DNA from: Vibrio sp. RE88 | Lineage (GTDB): Bacteria > Pseudomonadota > Gammaproteobacteria > Enterobacterales > Vibrionaceae | Assembly (NCBI RefSeq): GCF_013113835.1 | Contig: NZ_VTYQ01000004.1 | Location: forward strand, 62,001-126,000 | Length of the DNA: 64,000 bases | Reading direction: 5' to 3' | In this document: positions 1-8,086 of the stretch, one piece after another | Position numbering within the stretch: position 1 is the first letter of the stretch | How the letters are laid out: every line of letters starts with the position of its first letter | Program-made: the position numbers and the translations under genes | The notes under the pieces: generated by a model | The model's input: the letters and a program-made list of their open reading frames with translations, nothing else | Told to the model about the DNA's origin: nothing | Databases searched by the model: none

Positions 1-40
1 TGGTACTCTAAGCATAGAGTTCATCCTGAATAGTAAAATC

Positions 41-256
41 ATGCTGGAAAAAGAAAATCTCATTAAGTTAGCACGCGTCCAGATGCCCTTTGGCAAATAT
101 GCTGGGCGCGTTTTGATCGATCTCCCCGAAGAATATTTATTGTGGTTTGATAAAAAGGGCTTTCCTAGTGGGGAGCTTGGCGATCTCCTCAAGCTATGCC
201 TTGCGCTAAAAATCGAAGGATTAGATAGCGTCGTTAAGCCTTTAAAGCGAATGTAA
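41..256 (+). CDS. DUF3820 family small protein
   Basis: This 71-residue soluble protein matches the DUF3820 family, which is widespread in Vibrio. The family is recognised by the MPFGKYAG and LPEEYLLWF motifs near residues 15-36 and a basic C-terminal tail. Its biochemical function is not established. No signal peptide or membrane segment is visible. The gene begins 41 bases into the window, so its promoter is mostly outside. A diverged, broken copy of the second half of the same gene lies at 2561-2698, beyond the Sel1 gene, which makes this locus a duplication or an insertion boundary. The family call is fairly sure; no role is assigned. Confidence 0.75.
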   Translation: MLEKENLIKLARVQMPFGKYAGRVLIDLPEEYLLWFDKKGFPSGELGDLLKLCLALKIEGLDSVVKPLKRM

Positions 257-283
257 CCCTAGAACTTAAATAAAAGACTGACT

Positions 284-526
284 ATGAATTTTGATATCGA
301 AGCATTGAGACACCACCAACTGGTCGAAGATGGCCAACTTGAGGGATGTTACATTCATCAGCCTGCCGGAGGCAGCCAGCAAGATGACAAAGCCGTTTTA
401 GCAGAGCGCCAAGCGTTAGAAAAGATGGGCTACAAAGTAGTACAGGTTCAAGCGAAAGGTAAAACAACAACCTTTGCCGAGGCGATGCAAAAGTTTGCGA
501 AGAAGAGTGGTCATCAGCCTAATTAA
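284..526 (+). CDS. hypothetical small protein
   Basis: This 80-residue, charged, soluble protein has no signal peptide and belongs to no family I recognise. It contains an IHQPAGGSQQDD stretch near residues 24-35 and a lysine-rich C-terminus. It starts 27 bases after the DUF3820 stop on the same strand and is followed by a strong terminator at 592-616, so the two genes are probably co-transcribed. The ribosome-binding site is weak. The antisense frame of similar length at 282-470 looks like a shadow. Confidence 0.6.
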   Translation: MNFDIEALRHHQLVEDGQLEGCYIHQPAGGSQQDDKAVLAERQALEKMGYKVVQVQAKGKTTTFAEAMQKFAKKSGHQPN

Positions 527-591
527 TCGGCGGATGTAACCTACCACAATATCCTTAACCTCTCCCAAGATAAATCCTGTTTCCATTCAAA

Positions 592-622
592 AGAGTCAGC
601 CTGTTAGGCTGACTCTTTTTTG
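592..622 (+). terminator. Rho-independent terminator after the DUF3820 pair
   Basis: A perfect 10-bp stem (592-601 with 607-616) closes a 5-base TGTTA loop and runs into a T tract. It lies 66 bases after the stop at 526, so it most likely ends the DUF3820/hypothetical transcript. Confidence 0.85.
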
Positions 623-1073
623 TCCCACTGTTGGATAGATCTTTAATTCATTCATATCCTGTTCATGGGGTTTAACCCTACTAAAAGTCATCCATTCTTC
701 TAGTGCTTTCCGTTGTGCATCCCCGTGTTGTGTCACGGGGGTAAATTCGACCTGATTATAGGTATTCGCATTGCTCCGGATAGTTTATCGTTTCTGTTTA
801 GCATCCGTAGCCTTTTCAATTCGGCCCTAGTTCACAGTTAGGTACAATACAAAGGGTGTTTAAGTCCTTGTAGTTTCTTTATTCATTCTATAAGTTTAAT
901 ATAATCAAGTGTTTAAGGTTAAATTAAGTCAAGTAGATATACTACAGCGTAACGTGTTAGAGTTTGCGCCAAACATCTTTAGGAGAGCTAGAGAGTGTTA
1001 AGTGTATCTAGCTACCTCAATTAAAAAAACAGTATTAGTTAGGTTAATACTCATCAAGCACAACAGGAACACT
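623..1073. other. 450-bp spacer upstream of the Sel1 gene
   Basis: No supported gene lies here. The only clear structure is a GC-rich hairpin at 721-740 (CCCCGTG, TTGTGT loop, CACGGGG) with no T tract. The rest is AT-rich and presumably holds the promoter of the Sel1 gene. I could not place -10 and -35 boxes with confidence. Confidence 0.5.
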
Positions 1074-2456
1074 ATGCGAATTTTCATGTTATTAATGGTT
1101 TGTATTGTTATGGCTGGATGTTCTCAAAACAGTATCAGAGCAGTCAGCCAAGATGATAATGTTGAACGTAACGATATGATAAAAGATCTCAAAGAGGCCG
1201 CTGAGCAGGGATCTGCAAGAGCTCAAACGAATCTTGGGGTGATGTACGAATACGGTAAAGGTGTGCCTCAAGATGAGGAACAAGCGGTACATTGGTATCG
1301 TCAGGCCGCTGAGCAGGGATACGCAAAAGCTCAAACGAATCTTGCGGTGATGTACAAATACGGTAAAGGTGTGCTGCAAGATAATAAACAAGCAATGCGT
1401 TGGTGTAGACAGGCCGCTGAGCAGGGGTATGCAAGAGCTCAAACGTATCTTGGGGAGATATACGAAGACGGTGAAGCTGTGCCTCAAGATGATAAACAAG
1501 CGGTACATTGGTATCGTCAGGCTGTTGAGCAGGGGTATGCAAGAGCTCAAACGAATCTTGGGGTGATGTACGAAGACGGTAAAGGTGTACCTCAAGATGA
1601 TAAACAAGCGGTACATTGGTATCGTCAGGCCGCTGAGCAGGGATATGCAAGAGCTCAAACGAACCTTGGGTGGATGTACGAAGAGGGCAGAGGTGTGCCT
1701 CAAGATGATAAACAAGCGGTACTTTGGTATCGTCAGTCCGCTGAGCAGGGGTATGCAAGAGCGCAAACGAATCTTGGGTGGATGTACAAATACGGTAAAG
1801 GTGTGCCTCAAGATGATAAACAAGCGGTACTTTGGTATCGTCAGGCCGCTGAGCAGGGGTATGCAAGAGCGCAAACGAATCTTGGGGTGATGTACGAAGA
1901 CGGTGAAGCTGTGCCTCAAGATGATAAACAAGCGGTACATTGGTATCGTCAGGCTGCTGAGCAGGGATATGCAAGAGCTCAAACGAATCTTGGGTGGATG
2001 TACGAAGAGGGCAGAGGTGTGCCTCAAGATGATAAACAAGCGGTACATTGGTATCGTCAGGCCGCTGAGCAGGGGTATGCAAGAGCGCAAACGAATCTTG
2101 GGGTGATGTACGAAGAGGGTATAGGTGTGCTTGATGATTGGAAACAAGCGGTACATTGGTATCGTCAGGCCGCTGAGCAGGGATATGCAAGAGCTCAAAC
2201 GTATCTTGGGGAGATGTACGAAAACGGCAGAGGTGTGCCTCAAGATGATAAACAAGCGGTGCATTGGTACCGTAAGGCTGCTGAGCAGGGGTATGCAAGA
2301 GCTCAAACGAATCTTGGAGCTATGTACGAAAAAGGCAGAGGTGTGCCTCAAGATGAGGAACAAGCGACACATTGGTATCGTAAAGCTGTTGAGCAGGGAT
2401 ACGGAAGAGCTCAAAGGTATCTTAGATGGATGTGTCCAAAAATAGGTTGTAAGTAA
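1074..2456 (+). CDS. Sel1-repeat (SLR) lipoprotein
   Basis: The predicted product is an envelope lipoprotein made almost entirely of Sel1-like repeats. These are TPR-related helical hairpins that usually mediate protein-protein contacts. Residues 1-16 form a signal peptide ending in the lipobox VMAGC, so Cys16 should be lipidated. From about residue 42 there are eleven complete 36-residue repeats of the form AAEQGYARAQTNLGVMYE plus a partial twelfth. I chose the ATG at 1074 over the in-frame ATG at 1002 because it directly gives the lipoprotein signal and has AGGAA just upstream. The gene stands alone between a terminator and a decayed DUF3820 fragment. The partner is unknown; related SLR proteins act in envelope assembly, signalling or host contact. 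Confidence 0.85.
   Translation: MRIFMLLMVCIVMAGCSQNSIRAVSQDDNVERNDMIKDLKEAAEQGSARAQTNLGVMYEYGKGVPQDEEQAVHWYRQAAEQGYAKAQTNLAVMYKYGKGVLQDNKQAMRWCRQAAEQGYARAQTYLGEIYEDGEAVPQDDKQAVHWYRQAVEQGYARAQTNLGVMYEDGKGVPQDDKQAVHWYRQAAEQGYARAQTNLGWMYEEGRGVPQDDKQAVLWYRQSAEQGYARAQTNLGWMYKYGKGVPQDDKQAVLWYRQAAEQGYARAQTNLGVMYEDGEAVPQDDKQAVHWYRQAAEQGYARAQTNLGWMYEEGRGVPQDDKQAVHWYRQAAEQGYARAQTNLGVMYEEGIGVLDDWKQAVHWYRQAAEQGYARAQTYLGEMYENGRGVPQDDKQAVHWYRKAAEQGYARAQTNLGAMYEKGRGVPQDEEQATHWYRKAVEQGYGRAQRYLRWMCPKIGCK
1197..2453 (+). repeat. Tandem 108-bp coding repeats (Sel1 units)
   Basis: Units start every 108 bases at 1197, 1305, 1413 and so on to 2385, giving eleven full copies and one partial. Neighbouring units are nearly identical at the DNA level, including third codon positions. 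This points to recent amplification or gene conversion, and the copy number is likely to vary between strains. The periodicity also opens long antisense frames that are not genes. Confidence 0.9.
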
Positions 2457-2560
2457 TATTTTGTAGGCTTTTTTACATTTTCTATACCTGTGGTTATTCA
2501 TTAATTGCTAATTTAGCAAAGGCGCTGACAAATAAATGTCCAATCCTGAGCCATAACAAA

Positions 2561-2698
2561 GCCTCCCAAAGAAAGCTCTTTACTTTGGTTTGAAAAAAAC
2601 GCAGACCAATTAGTGAACTGCGTCAGTGACTTCAACTATGTTTCGCTTTGAACATTGAAGGCCTAGATAGTGTTGTTAAACCCCTCAAACGTATGTAA
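2561..2698 (+). pseudogene. Decayed 3' part of a second DUF3820 gene
   Basis: Read with one frame change and one internal stop, this stretch resembles residues 29-71 of the DUF3820 protein at 41-256. It starts with an LP-plus-charged block, continues with a WFEK segment at about 2586, and ends in an uninterrupted 23-codon stretch from 2630 to the TAA at 2698. That last part reads LQLCFALNIEGLDSVVK and then PLKRM, against LKLCLALKIEGLDSVVK and PLKRM in the intact gene. Most differences are synonymous, so the copy diverged under selection before it broke. No start codon or N-terminal half is visible. Confidence 0.75.
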
Positions 2699-2814
2699 TT
2701 CTAGAGGCACACAAATCGTGGGCTTTATTTCCTAGTGTGAGCAGTATTTCATCGTCAGAAAATCAACAGTATTCACAGCCCAACCCTTAATAGGCGAAGA
2801 ACAAGGTAATCACA

Positions 2815-4245
2815 ATGCAGCAAATAGGTAATCAGAGTTTAGTGTCTTTTATGGTGTCGAATCAGGACAGAAGTGTCGCGGTTTATAACCCCGCGACACA
2901 AGAGCTGCTGGGTTACGCACCGGTTTCCACTCAGGAGGAAATCGAACAGGGAATTGTTCGGGCTCATAATACTCAGAAAGAGTGGGCCAAGCTGACAGGC
3001 AAGCAGCGAGCTGCCATCCTCCAGCGTTGGTTTCGATTACTGGTTGAAAACCAGGATGACCTCAGTCGTTTAATGACCCTAGAACAAGGTAAGCCACTAG
3101 CGGAAGCGAAAGGTGAAGTGCTCTATGGGGCGAGCTTTGTTGAGTGGTTCGCTGAAGAAGCAAAACGCACTTATGGTGAAACCATTCCAGCACCAACACC
3201 GGACAAGCGTATGGTGACTATTAAGCAGCCTGTCGGTGTCGCGAGTGCGATTACGCCTTGGAATTTTCCGATAGCGATGATTACTCGCAAAGCCGCTCCC
3301 GCGCTTGCCGCAGGTTGTAGCTTTGTGGTGAAACCCGCTGAACTGACGCCACTGTCTGCTTTTGCAGTAGTGGAACTGGCCTATCAGGCGGGTATTCCTC
3401 GTGATGTATTGCAAGTGGTTGTAGGGGAGAGTGCACCAGAAGTTGGAGCGCTGTTTACCTCTCATCCACTGATTCGCAAACTGTCTTTCACGGGTTCAAC
3501 TCGTGTCGGTAGTCTCTTGATGCAGCAGAGTGCCCACGATATTAAACGCACTTCAATGGAGTTGGGTGGTAATGCTCCTTTCATCGTATTTGATGATGCG
3601 GACATAGACGCTGCCGTTGCAGGAGCAGTGGCTTCTAAGTTCCGCAATGCAGGCCAGACGTGCGTGTGTGCCAATCGCTTCTACGTTCATCGCAATGTAT
3701 ACGATGAATTTGTGGCTAAATTTGATGAAGCGGTAAAACAGCTCAAACTTGGTAACGGCTTGGAAGAAGGCGTCAATATTGGGCCTGTCATTAGCCAAGT
3801 CGCCAAAGAGGGTATCGAGCGTTTGATTGATGGGGCGATTGAACAAGGAGCGCAGCCTGTTTCACCTATAGTGCCTCAATCTGGACAGTTTATTGCTCCG
3901 GTTATCCTGAAGAACGTGACTCAAGAAATGGATATTGTCTCCAAAGAGATTTTTGGCCCTGTGGCTCCAGTCTTGGCGTTTGAGAGCGATGAAGAGTTGA
4001 TTGAGATGGCCAACGACACCATCTATGGTCTGGCCGCTTACTTCTATAGTGATAACATTCGTCGTATCTGGAAGGTGGCTGAAGCTCTTGAATACGGAAT
4101 GGTTGGGATTAATGATGGGATTATCTCATCAGAAGTCGCGCCTTTTGGTGGCGTTAAACAATCCGGCATTGGCCGCGAAGGGGCCAAGCAAGGTATTGAT
4201 GAGTATATGGATGTGAAATACCTGTGCTTTGGTGGCCTGAGTTAA
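2815..4245 (+). CDS. gabD: NAD(P)-dependent succinate-semialdehyde dehydrogenase
   Basis: This enzyme oxidises succinate semialdehyde to succinate, the last step of 4-aminobutyrate breakdown, in the cytoplasm. The 476-residue length is normal for GabD-type aldehyde dehydrogenases. Visible landmarks are the Rossmann-side motif ITPWNFPIAMITRK (about 143-156), the FTGSTRVG cofactor loop (about 222), the general-base Glu in MELGGNAP (about 248-255) and the nucleophile region NAGQTCVCANR. In that region the Cys-x-Cys pair is typical of SSADH and can form a redox-regulatory disulfide. The gene stands alone, without a GABA transaminase beside it, and shares a bidirectional terminator with the converging gene. 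A related semialdehyde substrate cannot be excluded. Confidence 0.85.
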   Translation: MQQIGNQSLVSFMVSNQDRSVAVYNPATQELLGYAPVSTQEEIEQGIVRAHNTQKEWAKLTGKQRAAILQRWFRLLVENQDDLSRLMTLEQGKPLAEAKGEVLYGASFVEWFAEEAKRTYGETIPAPTPDKRMVTIKQPVGVASAITPWNFPIAMITRKAAPALAAGCSFVVKPAELTPLSAFAVVELAYQAGIPRDVLQVVVGESAPEVGALFTSHPLIRKLSFTGSTRVGSLLMQQSAHDIKRTSMELGGNAPFIVFDDADIDAAVAGAVASKFRNAGQTCVCANRFYVHRNVYDEFVAKFDEAVKQLKLGNGLEEGVNIGPVISQVAKEGIERLIDGAIEQGAQPVSPIVPQSGQFIAPVILKNVTQEMDIVSKEIFGPVAPVLAFESDEELIEMANDTIYGLAAYFYSDNIRRIWKVAEALEYGMVGINDGIISSEVAPFGGVKQSGIGREGAKQGIDEYMDVKYLCFGGLS

Positions 4246-4261
4246 CTGCTTAAGCACCTGA

Positions 4262-4295
4262 ATTAAAATAGCCCGCAATTGCGGGCTATTTTAAT
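4262..4295. terminator. Bidirectional terminator
   Basis: A perfect 15-bp stem (4262-4276 with 4281-4295) has an AATT loop. It is A-rich on the left flank of the stem and T-rich on the right, so it can end transcripts from both sides: gabD from the left and the small minus-strand gene from the right. It overlaps the stop codon of the latter. Confidence 0.85.
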
Positions 4296-4587
4296 GGCTT
4301 CTCTTCGGTCCGTTACGGACTAAATCCTGACCTGTTTGGAAGATTTCGTCGGTTACCCAGCGAGCTAGCAGCAGTTGGTGATTATCATCCAGTACTGCCA
4401 CAAAGTGGCGACCATCAGCATTGTTTGTCGCAAGTGCGATACCTGCAACGCCTTCCAAACCAAAACTGCCGCTTTCTACAGCGAGGAGAAAAGCTTCAAG
4501 CTCTTCCAGATTATCAATGACGCGATCATCGCTAAACATAATTTCTTCTCTCTCGTCACATTGAATTTCAATGCGATAACTAATCAT
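4291..4587 (-). CDS. hypothetical protein, 98 aa
   Basis: This is a small acidic soluble protein with no signal peptide. Its N-terminal half is rich in Glu and Asp; a central GVAGIALATNNADGRHFVAVL stretch looks like beta strands; the C-terminus is basic. I do not recognise the family. It converges on gabD and shares the terminator at 4262-4295. Its start lies only about 65 bases from the repeats at 4652-4700, so it could be affected by whatever binds there. Confidence 0.6.
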   Translation of the reverse strand: MISYRIEIQCDEREEIMFSDDRVIDNLEELEAFLLAVESGSFGLEGVAGIALATNNADGRHFVAVLDDNHQLLLARWVTDEIFQTGQDLVRNGPKRSH

Positions 4588-4651
4588 GGCGCTACTTTAA
4601 CGATCATAGCCGTTGATTTCCAGATAAGCCGCAGAGGCTGAACAAAATCTC

Positions 4652-4700
4652 ACCATTCACGCTCTATTTTTACCATTCACGTCATCCAACCACCGTTCGT
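4652..4700 (+). promoter_or_regulatory. Three phased direct repeats, candidate LytTR operator
   Basis: ACCATTCACG occurs at 4652 and 4672, and ACCGTTCGTC at 4692, so the repeats are spaced exactly 20 bp apart. LytTR-family regulators bind pairs of 9-bp direct repeats about two helical turns apart, with a consensus close to [TA][AC][CA]GTTN[AG][TG]. The third copy fits that pattern completely and the first two come close. The operon that begins 70 bases downstream encodes a LytTR regulator (10400-11185), so autoregulation is the natural reading. The repeats are seen directly; the binding protein is inferred. Confidence 0.6.
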
Positions 4701-4770
4701 CGCATACCCGAGCAGCCTTGCTCATCGCTGATTAACCTTTGAACATCAGCTAAGAAGAAGGAACGACAAA

Positions 4771-5403
4771 ATGAAACTGACGCATCAATTAGGCCTGTGT
4801 TTACTGGTTAGCGCTCAAGCGGTCGCAGCGCCAAGTGACAAGTTAATAGAGCAATATAATCAAGCCGCTCAAGGCGATGAAGATAAGGTTGAATCCGTTT
4901 ATGAGCAGCTGCAAGGTCAGATCGAAAGACAAGGCGGTGATGCTCTGACATTGGTCTATCTCGGTAGCACACAAACCTTGATGGGACGCGATGCTTTTCT
5001 TCCTTGGAACAAGATGAAATACGTAGAGCAAGGGCTCGGTACGATTGCCAAAGGGTTGGATATGCTATCGGATGATACAACGCCTGTTCCACTGCAAGAG
5101 ATTCGTCAGGGGCTACCAGAGTCACTATTGGCAAGAGCGGTTGCGGCGGCGACTTATACATCATTGCCCGATATGTTTAATCATTTCGAACGTGGTTATG
5201 AGCTGTATTCGGGGCTTCTCTCTGAGCAGGCTTTTACGTCTCAATCCTTTGATGCGATTGCCTGGGTTTACATCTACGCCATTCAGGCAGCCATTCGCGC
5301 AGAAGACAGCTTACAGGCACAAAAATGGGCACAGGAAATGTCAACGCTCAATGCCCAACATCCGATGACGTTACAGGCGATAGCGATGGCCAATAACGCC
5401 TAA
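4771..5403 (+). CDS. Secreted helical protein of the ABC/LytTR operon
   Basis: This 210-residue protein has a clear signal peptide (residues 1-20, cleavage after AVAA) and a mostly alpha-helical remainder with TPR-like spacing, so it is probably periplasmic. I know of no named family. It is the first gene of a tight operon and is followed after 9 bases by the ATPase. The strong GAAGAAGGA stretch just upstream supports the start. Its position suggests a periplasmic accessory of the transporter, perhaps scaffolding or substrate capture. That role is inferred from context alone. Confidence 0.65.
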   Translation: MKLTHQLGLCLLVSAQAVAAPSDKLIEQYNQAAQGDEDKVESVYEQLQGQIERQGGDALTLVYLGSTQTLMGRDAFLPWNKMKYVEQGLGTIAKGLDMLSDDTTPVPLQEIRQGLPESLLARAVAAATYTSLPDMFNHFERGYELYSGLLSEQAFTSQSFDAIAWVYIYAIQAAIRAEDSLQAQKWAQEMSTLNAQHPMTLQAIAMANNA

Positions 5404-5412
5404 GGAGAGAGC

Positions 5413-6096
5413 ATGTTGCAGTTTCAAAATCTAGCCAAGCAGTACCAACTCGGTCAGCAGCGAGTGGAGGCACTCAGCAACGTCACTGGCGAAATCAGTA
5501 ATGGTGAAATGGTCGCGCTTTGTGGCCCGTCAGGCTCTGGCAAAAGCACGTTGCTGAATATTCTGGGTTTGCTTGATAGTGAGTATGAAGGTCAGGTTAT
5601 GTTCGATGGCTCGTTATACCCGAAAGAGGCACAACAATCGGCGCAATTGAGGCGGAGCAGCATGGGCTTTGTATTCCAGCGCTTTAACTTGGTTCCCGTA
5701 ATGAGTGCATGGGAAAACGTGGCGTACCCGCTAATGTTGAACGGATACTCTGCTAAACAACAGCAAATGCTCGCCATGGAAATGCTTGGCAAAGTGGGGC
5801 TGGAAGAGTTTGCTCACCATCGACCTGATCATCTCTCGGGTGGTCAACAACAGCGCGTCGCCATTGCACGGGCGCTGGTTCATCAACCCAAACTTGTTAT
5901 TGCCGATGAGCCAACCGCCAGTCTGGATAGCCATACCGCGCAGCGTGTGATTGAACTGATGAAAACCCTTGGTCATGAGCTGGGAACTACCTTCATTGTG
6001 GCTACACATGATCAGCGAATGGCGAATCAATGTGACCGCACCCTCTCACTGGTGGATGGCAGAATAAGCGAGGAGGCGATGAAATGGGCCAGTTAG
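5413..6096 (+). CDS. ABC transporter ATPase, LolD/MacB type
   Basis: This cytoplasmic ATPase should power the permease encoded next. The 227-residue single-domain protein shows Walker A GPSGSGKST (about 38-46), the Q-loop region FVFQRFNLVP, the signature LSGGQQQRVAIARAL, Walker B LVIADEPTASLD and the switch His in VATHD. The sequence is typical of the LolD/MacB/SalX family, which works on lipoproteins, peptides or envelope substrates rather than on importers. It overlaps the permease by 13 bases, a sign of translational coupling. The substrate is unknown. Confidence 0.9.
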   Translation: MLQFQNLAKQYQLGQQRVEALSNVTGEISNGEMVALCGPSGSGKSTLLNILGLLDSEYEGQVMFDGSLYPKEAQQSAQLRRSSMGFVFQRFNLVPVMSAWENVAYPLMLNGYSAKQQQMLAMEMLGKVGLEEFAHHRPDHLSGGQQQRVAIARALVHQPKLVIADEPTASLDSHTAQRVIELMKTLGHELGTTFIVATHDQRMANQCDRTLSLVDGRISEEAMKWAS

Positions 6097-7343
6097 TTCC
6101 TCAATCAGTGCGCATAGCGTATCTGAATTTGCTGCGAAATCGTCGTCGCAGTGTGTTGTCCGCTCTAATTATCACGATTGCCGTTTTTGCTTTGACGTCA
6201 GCGGGTGGGTTTGGGCTTTATACGTATGAATCACTCCAAGAATCAACAGCGCGAGATACGGGGCATCTGACAATCAGCATTCCCGGATTTTTCGAGAAAG
6301 ATGAAGACATGCCATTGGCGAATGGTCTGGAAGACAGCGCTGCGATCTACGAGCAACTGATATCGAATCCGGATATACGAGGCATTCAGCCTAGGATTGA
6401 GTTCACAGGGCTGGTCTCAAATGGCAATAAATCGACCATTTTTGTCGGTACTGGCGTGAATGAACGTGAGTTCGATATGAAGGGGCCGTTTCTCGACGTG
6501 CGTCAGGGTAAAACTTTGTCTGATATTCGCTCTTCGCGGTATCAACCCTCGGAGCCTGAAGTGATGCTGGGTGTAGATTTGGCACGTAATCTCAACGTAT
6601 CAATTGGTGACTGGATCACCGTGCTTGCAACGACGAGCGACGGCGCGCTGAATGCGCTCGACTTCAAAGTTCATGGTATCTATTCAACGGGTGTGCCGGA
6701 CTTAGATAAGCGCCAGCTATACCTGCATATTGAATCGGTACAGGAACTGCTGGTGAGCGATAAAGTGAGTACCTTATCGGTTTTCCTCTACGAAACACAA
6801 AACACGTTGAAGCTTCAGAGTTGGGTGGAAGAACAACTCGCTTCTTTGCCACACCGCCAAGCACTGGAAGTCACGCCGTGGCAGCAAAGAGCCTTTTTCT
6901 ACACCAAAGTGAAAGACTTATACGATCGAATCTTCGGCATTATGGGGGCGGTGATGTCGCTGGTGGTGTTCGTTGCTCTCTTTAACACCATGACAATGTC
7001 GGTGACGGAAAGAACCCGCGAAATAGGAACCTTGTCCGCGTTAGGCACATATCCTGCGGAAATCGTAGCGGGCTTTGTTCGCGAAGCAGCACTGTTAGCT
7101 GGCATCGGCACACTATTGGGCGGGCTTCTAACAGCCGTCACCAGTATTGTCCTGATGGTGGTGGATGTGCAAATGCCACCACCACCGGGTCGAACCGACG
7201 GTTATCCACTCAATATCTATTTTTCACTTGAACTACTGAGCTACAGCGCATTGGGGGTCATGGCGATTTGCATTCTCGCTGCGTTTCTTTCCGCCCGAAA
7301 GGGTGTCAATAAGCCGATAACGGAGGCATTGACCTATGTTTAA
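6084..7343 (+). CDS. FtsX-family ABC permease (LolC/E or MacB-like)
   Basis: The 419-residue inner-membrane protein has the MacB/FtsX layout: one N-terminal membrane helix (about 18-40), a large periplasmic domain (about 45-280), and three C-terminal helices (about 285-310, 330-360, 385-410). A typical MTERTREIG-like coupling segment appears as SVTERTREIGTLSALG at about 310. Such permeases usually move lipoproteins or hydrophobic ligands toward the outer membrane by mechanotransmission rather than by pumping solute through the membrane. It overlaps both neighbours (13 and 8 bases). With the LolA-like protein and barrel that follow, it may form a dedicated Lol-like route. Confidence 0.85.
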   Translation: MGQLVPQSVRIAYLNLLRNRRRSVLSALIITIAVFALTSAGGFGLYTYESLQESTARDTGHLTISIPGFFEKDEDMPLANGLEDSAAIYEQLISNPDIRGIQPRIEFTGLVSNGNKSTIFVGTGVNEREFDMKGPFLDVRQGKTLSDIRSSRYQPSEPEVMLGVDLARNLNVSIGDWITVLATTSDGALNALDFKVHGIYSTGVPDLDKRQLYLHIESVQELLVSDKVSTLSVFLYETQNTLKLQSWVEEQLASLPHRQALEVTPWQQRAFFYTKVKDLYDRIFGIMGAVMSLVVFVALFNTMTMSVTERTREIGTLSALGTYPAEIVAGFVREAALLAGIGTLLGGLLTAVTSIVLMVVDVQMPPPPGRTDGYPLNIYFSLELLSYSALGVMAICILAAFLSARKGVNKPITEALTYV

Positions 7344-8085
7344 ATCACTTTCTATCGTCATCGGATTGAGCCTGTTGAGTGTTGGTGTGTTTGCTAATGA
7401 CACTGCGACCATGGTCAAAAATGCAGATGCCTATCGCCTTGATAAGGCGTCCGCCAAAGTGGTTTCTCTCGTTACCTTGTATAAAAACGGAGAGCTGGAT
7501 AAAACACGCCAATACAATGTTTATACACGCCCCGAACGCGAGTCTTTGGTTGTGTTTAAGTCACCGGTTGAAGCGGGGCAAAAGATGCTGATGTTGGGAG
7601 ACAACTATTGGCTAGTGATGCCTAAAAGTCGTCGCCCGATTCGTATAACGCCGATGCAAAAGTTACTCGGTGAAGCCTCCGTTGGCGATGTTTCTACCCT
7701 CACTTGGAGTCAGGATTACCGAGCGACGCTGACGGCTCAGGAAACCTTGACCATCAATGAGCGGGCAGTACTTGCAAACCAGCTTTCTCTGCAGTCTGTA
7801 ACCCAAGGCGCGAGTTACGATCGCATCGAATTATGGTTGGAATCGGAGAGCGACTTCCCGATCAAAGCCAACTTGTACTTAAAATCTGGCAAGCTGGCTA
7901 AGCAGGCATTGTTTGAGCAGGGTGAGCGCGATGGCCAGCCGAGAGTCGTGAGCATGACCTTGATTGACAAGATTCAGCCAGCGAAGAAAACGGTGATTGA
8001 ATATCAGCAAATGACGGCTCATCAACTTGAAGATAAATACTATATTCCGGCATTTTTAACGCGTAACGCACTGTCGGAGCTGTAA
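7336..8085 (+). CDS. Periplasmic LolA-like (outer membrane lipoprotein-sorting) protein
   Basis: This 249-residue secreted protein has a signal peptide cleaved after SVGVFA. The body resembles the LolA-like half-barrel family: it contains the Tyr-Thr-Arg-Pro strand, a SPVEAGQKMLMLGDNYWLV block (about 75-93) and the MPKSRRPIRI basic strand. Relatives bind lipoproteins or lipids in a hydrophobic half-barrel and carry them between membranes. It lies between an FtsX permease and a predicted outer-membrane protein, so it is probably the periplasmic carrier of this system. It is not LolA itself, which is shorter and usually encoded near ftsK. Confidence 0.75.
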   Translation: MFKSLSIVIGLSLLSVGVFANDTATMVKNADAYRLDKASAKVVSLVTLYKNGELDKTRQYNVYTRPERESLVVFKSPVEAGQKMLMLGDNYWLVMPKSRRPIRITPMQKLLGEASVGDVSTLTWSQDYRATLTAQETLTINERAVLANQLSLQSVTQGASYDRIELWLESESDFPIKANLYLKSGKLAKQALFEQGERDGQPRVVSMTLIDKIQPAKKTVIEYQQMTAHQLEDKYYIPAFLTRNALSEL

Positions 8086-8086
8086 C

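Noticed and set aside
1197..2453. CRISPR-like array
   Set aside because: Repeats are 108 bp, contiguous, without spacers, and lie in one coding frame.
1092..2501. Long antisense open frames (up to 469 codons) over the Sel1 gene
   Set aside because: They come from the 108-bp periodicity, have no signal, family or ribosome site, and the sense frame has a lipobox and clear Sel1 repeats.
2500..2600. Integron attC site between the Sel1 gene and gabD
   Set aside because: A CATAACAAAGCCTC segment recalls Vibrio attC ends, but no matching GCGTTATA end, core site or integrase is seen. The stretch is better explained as DUF3820 remains.
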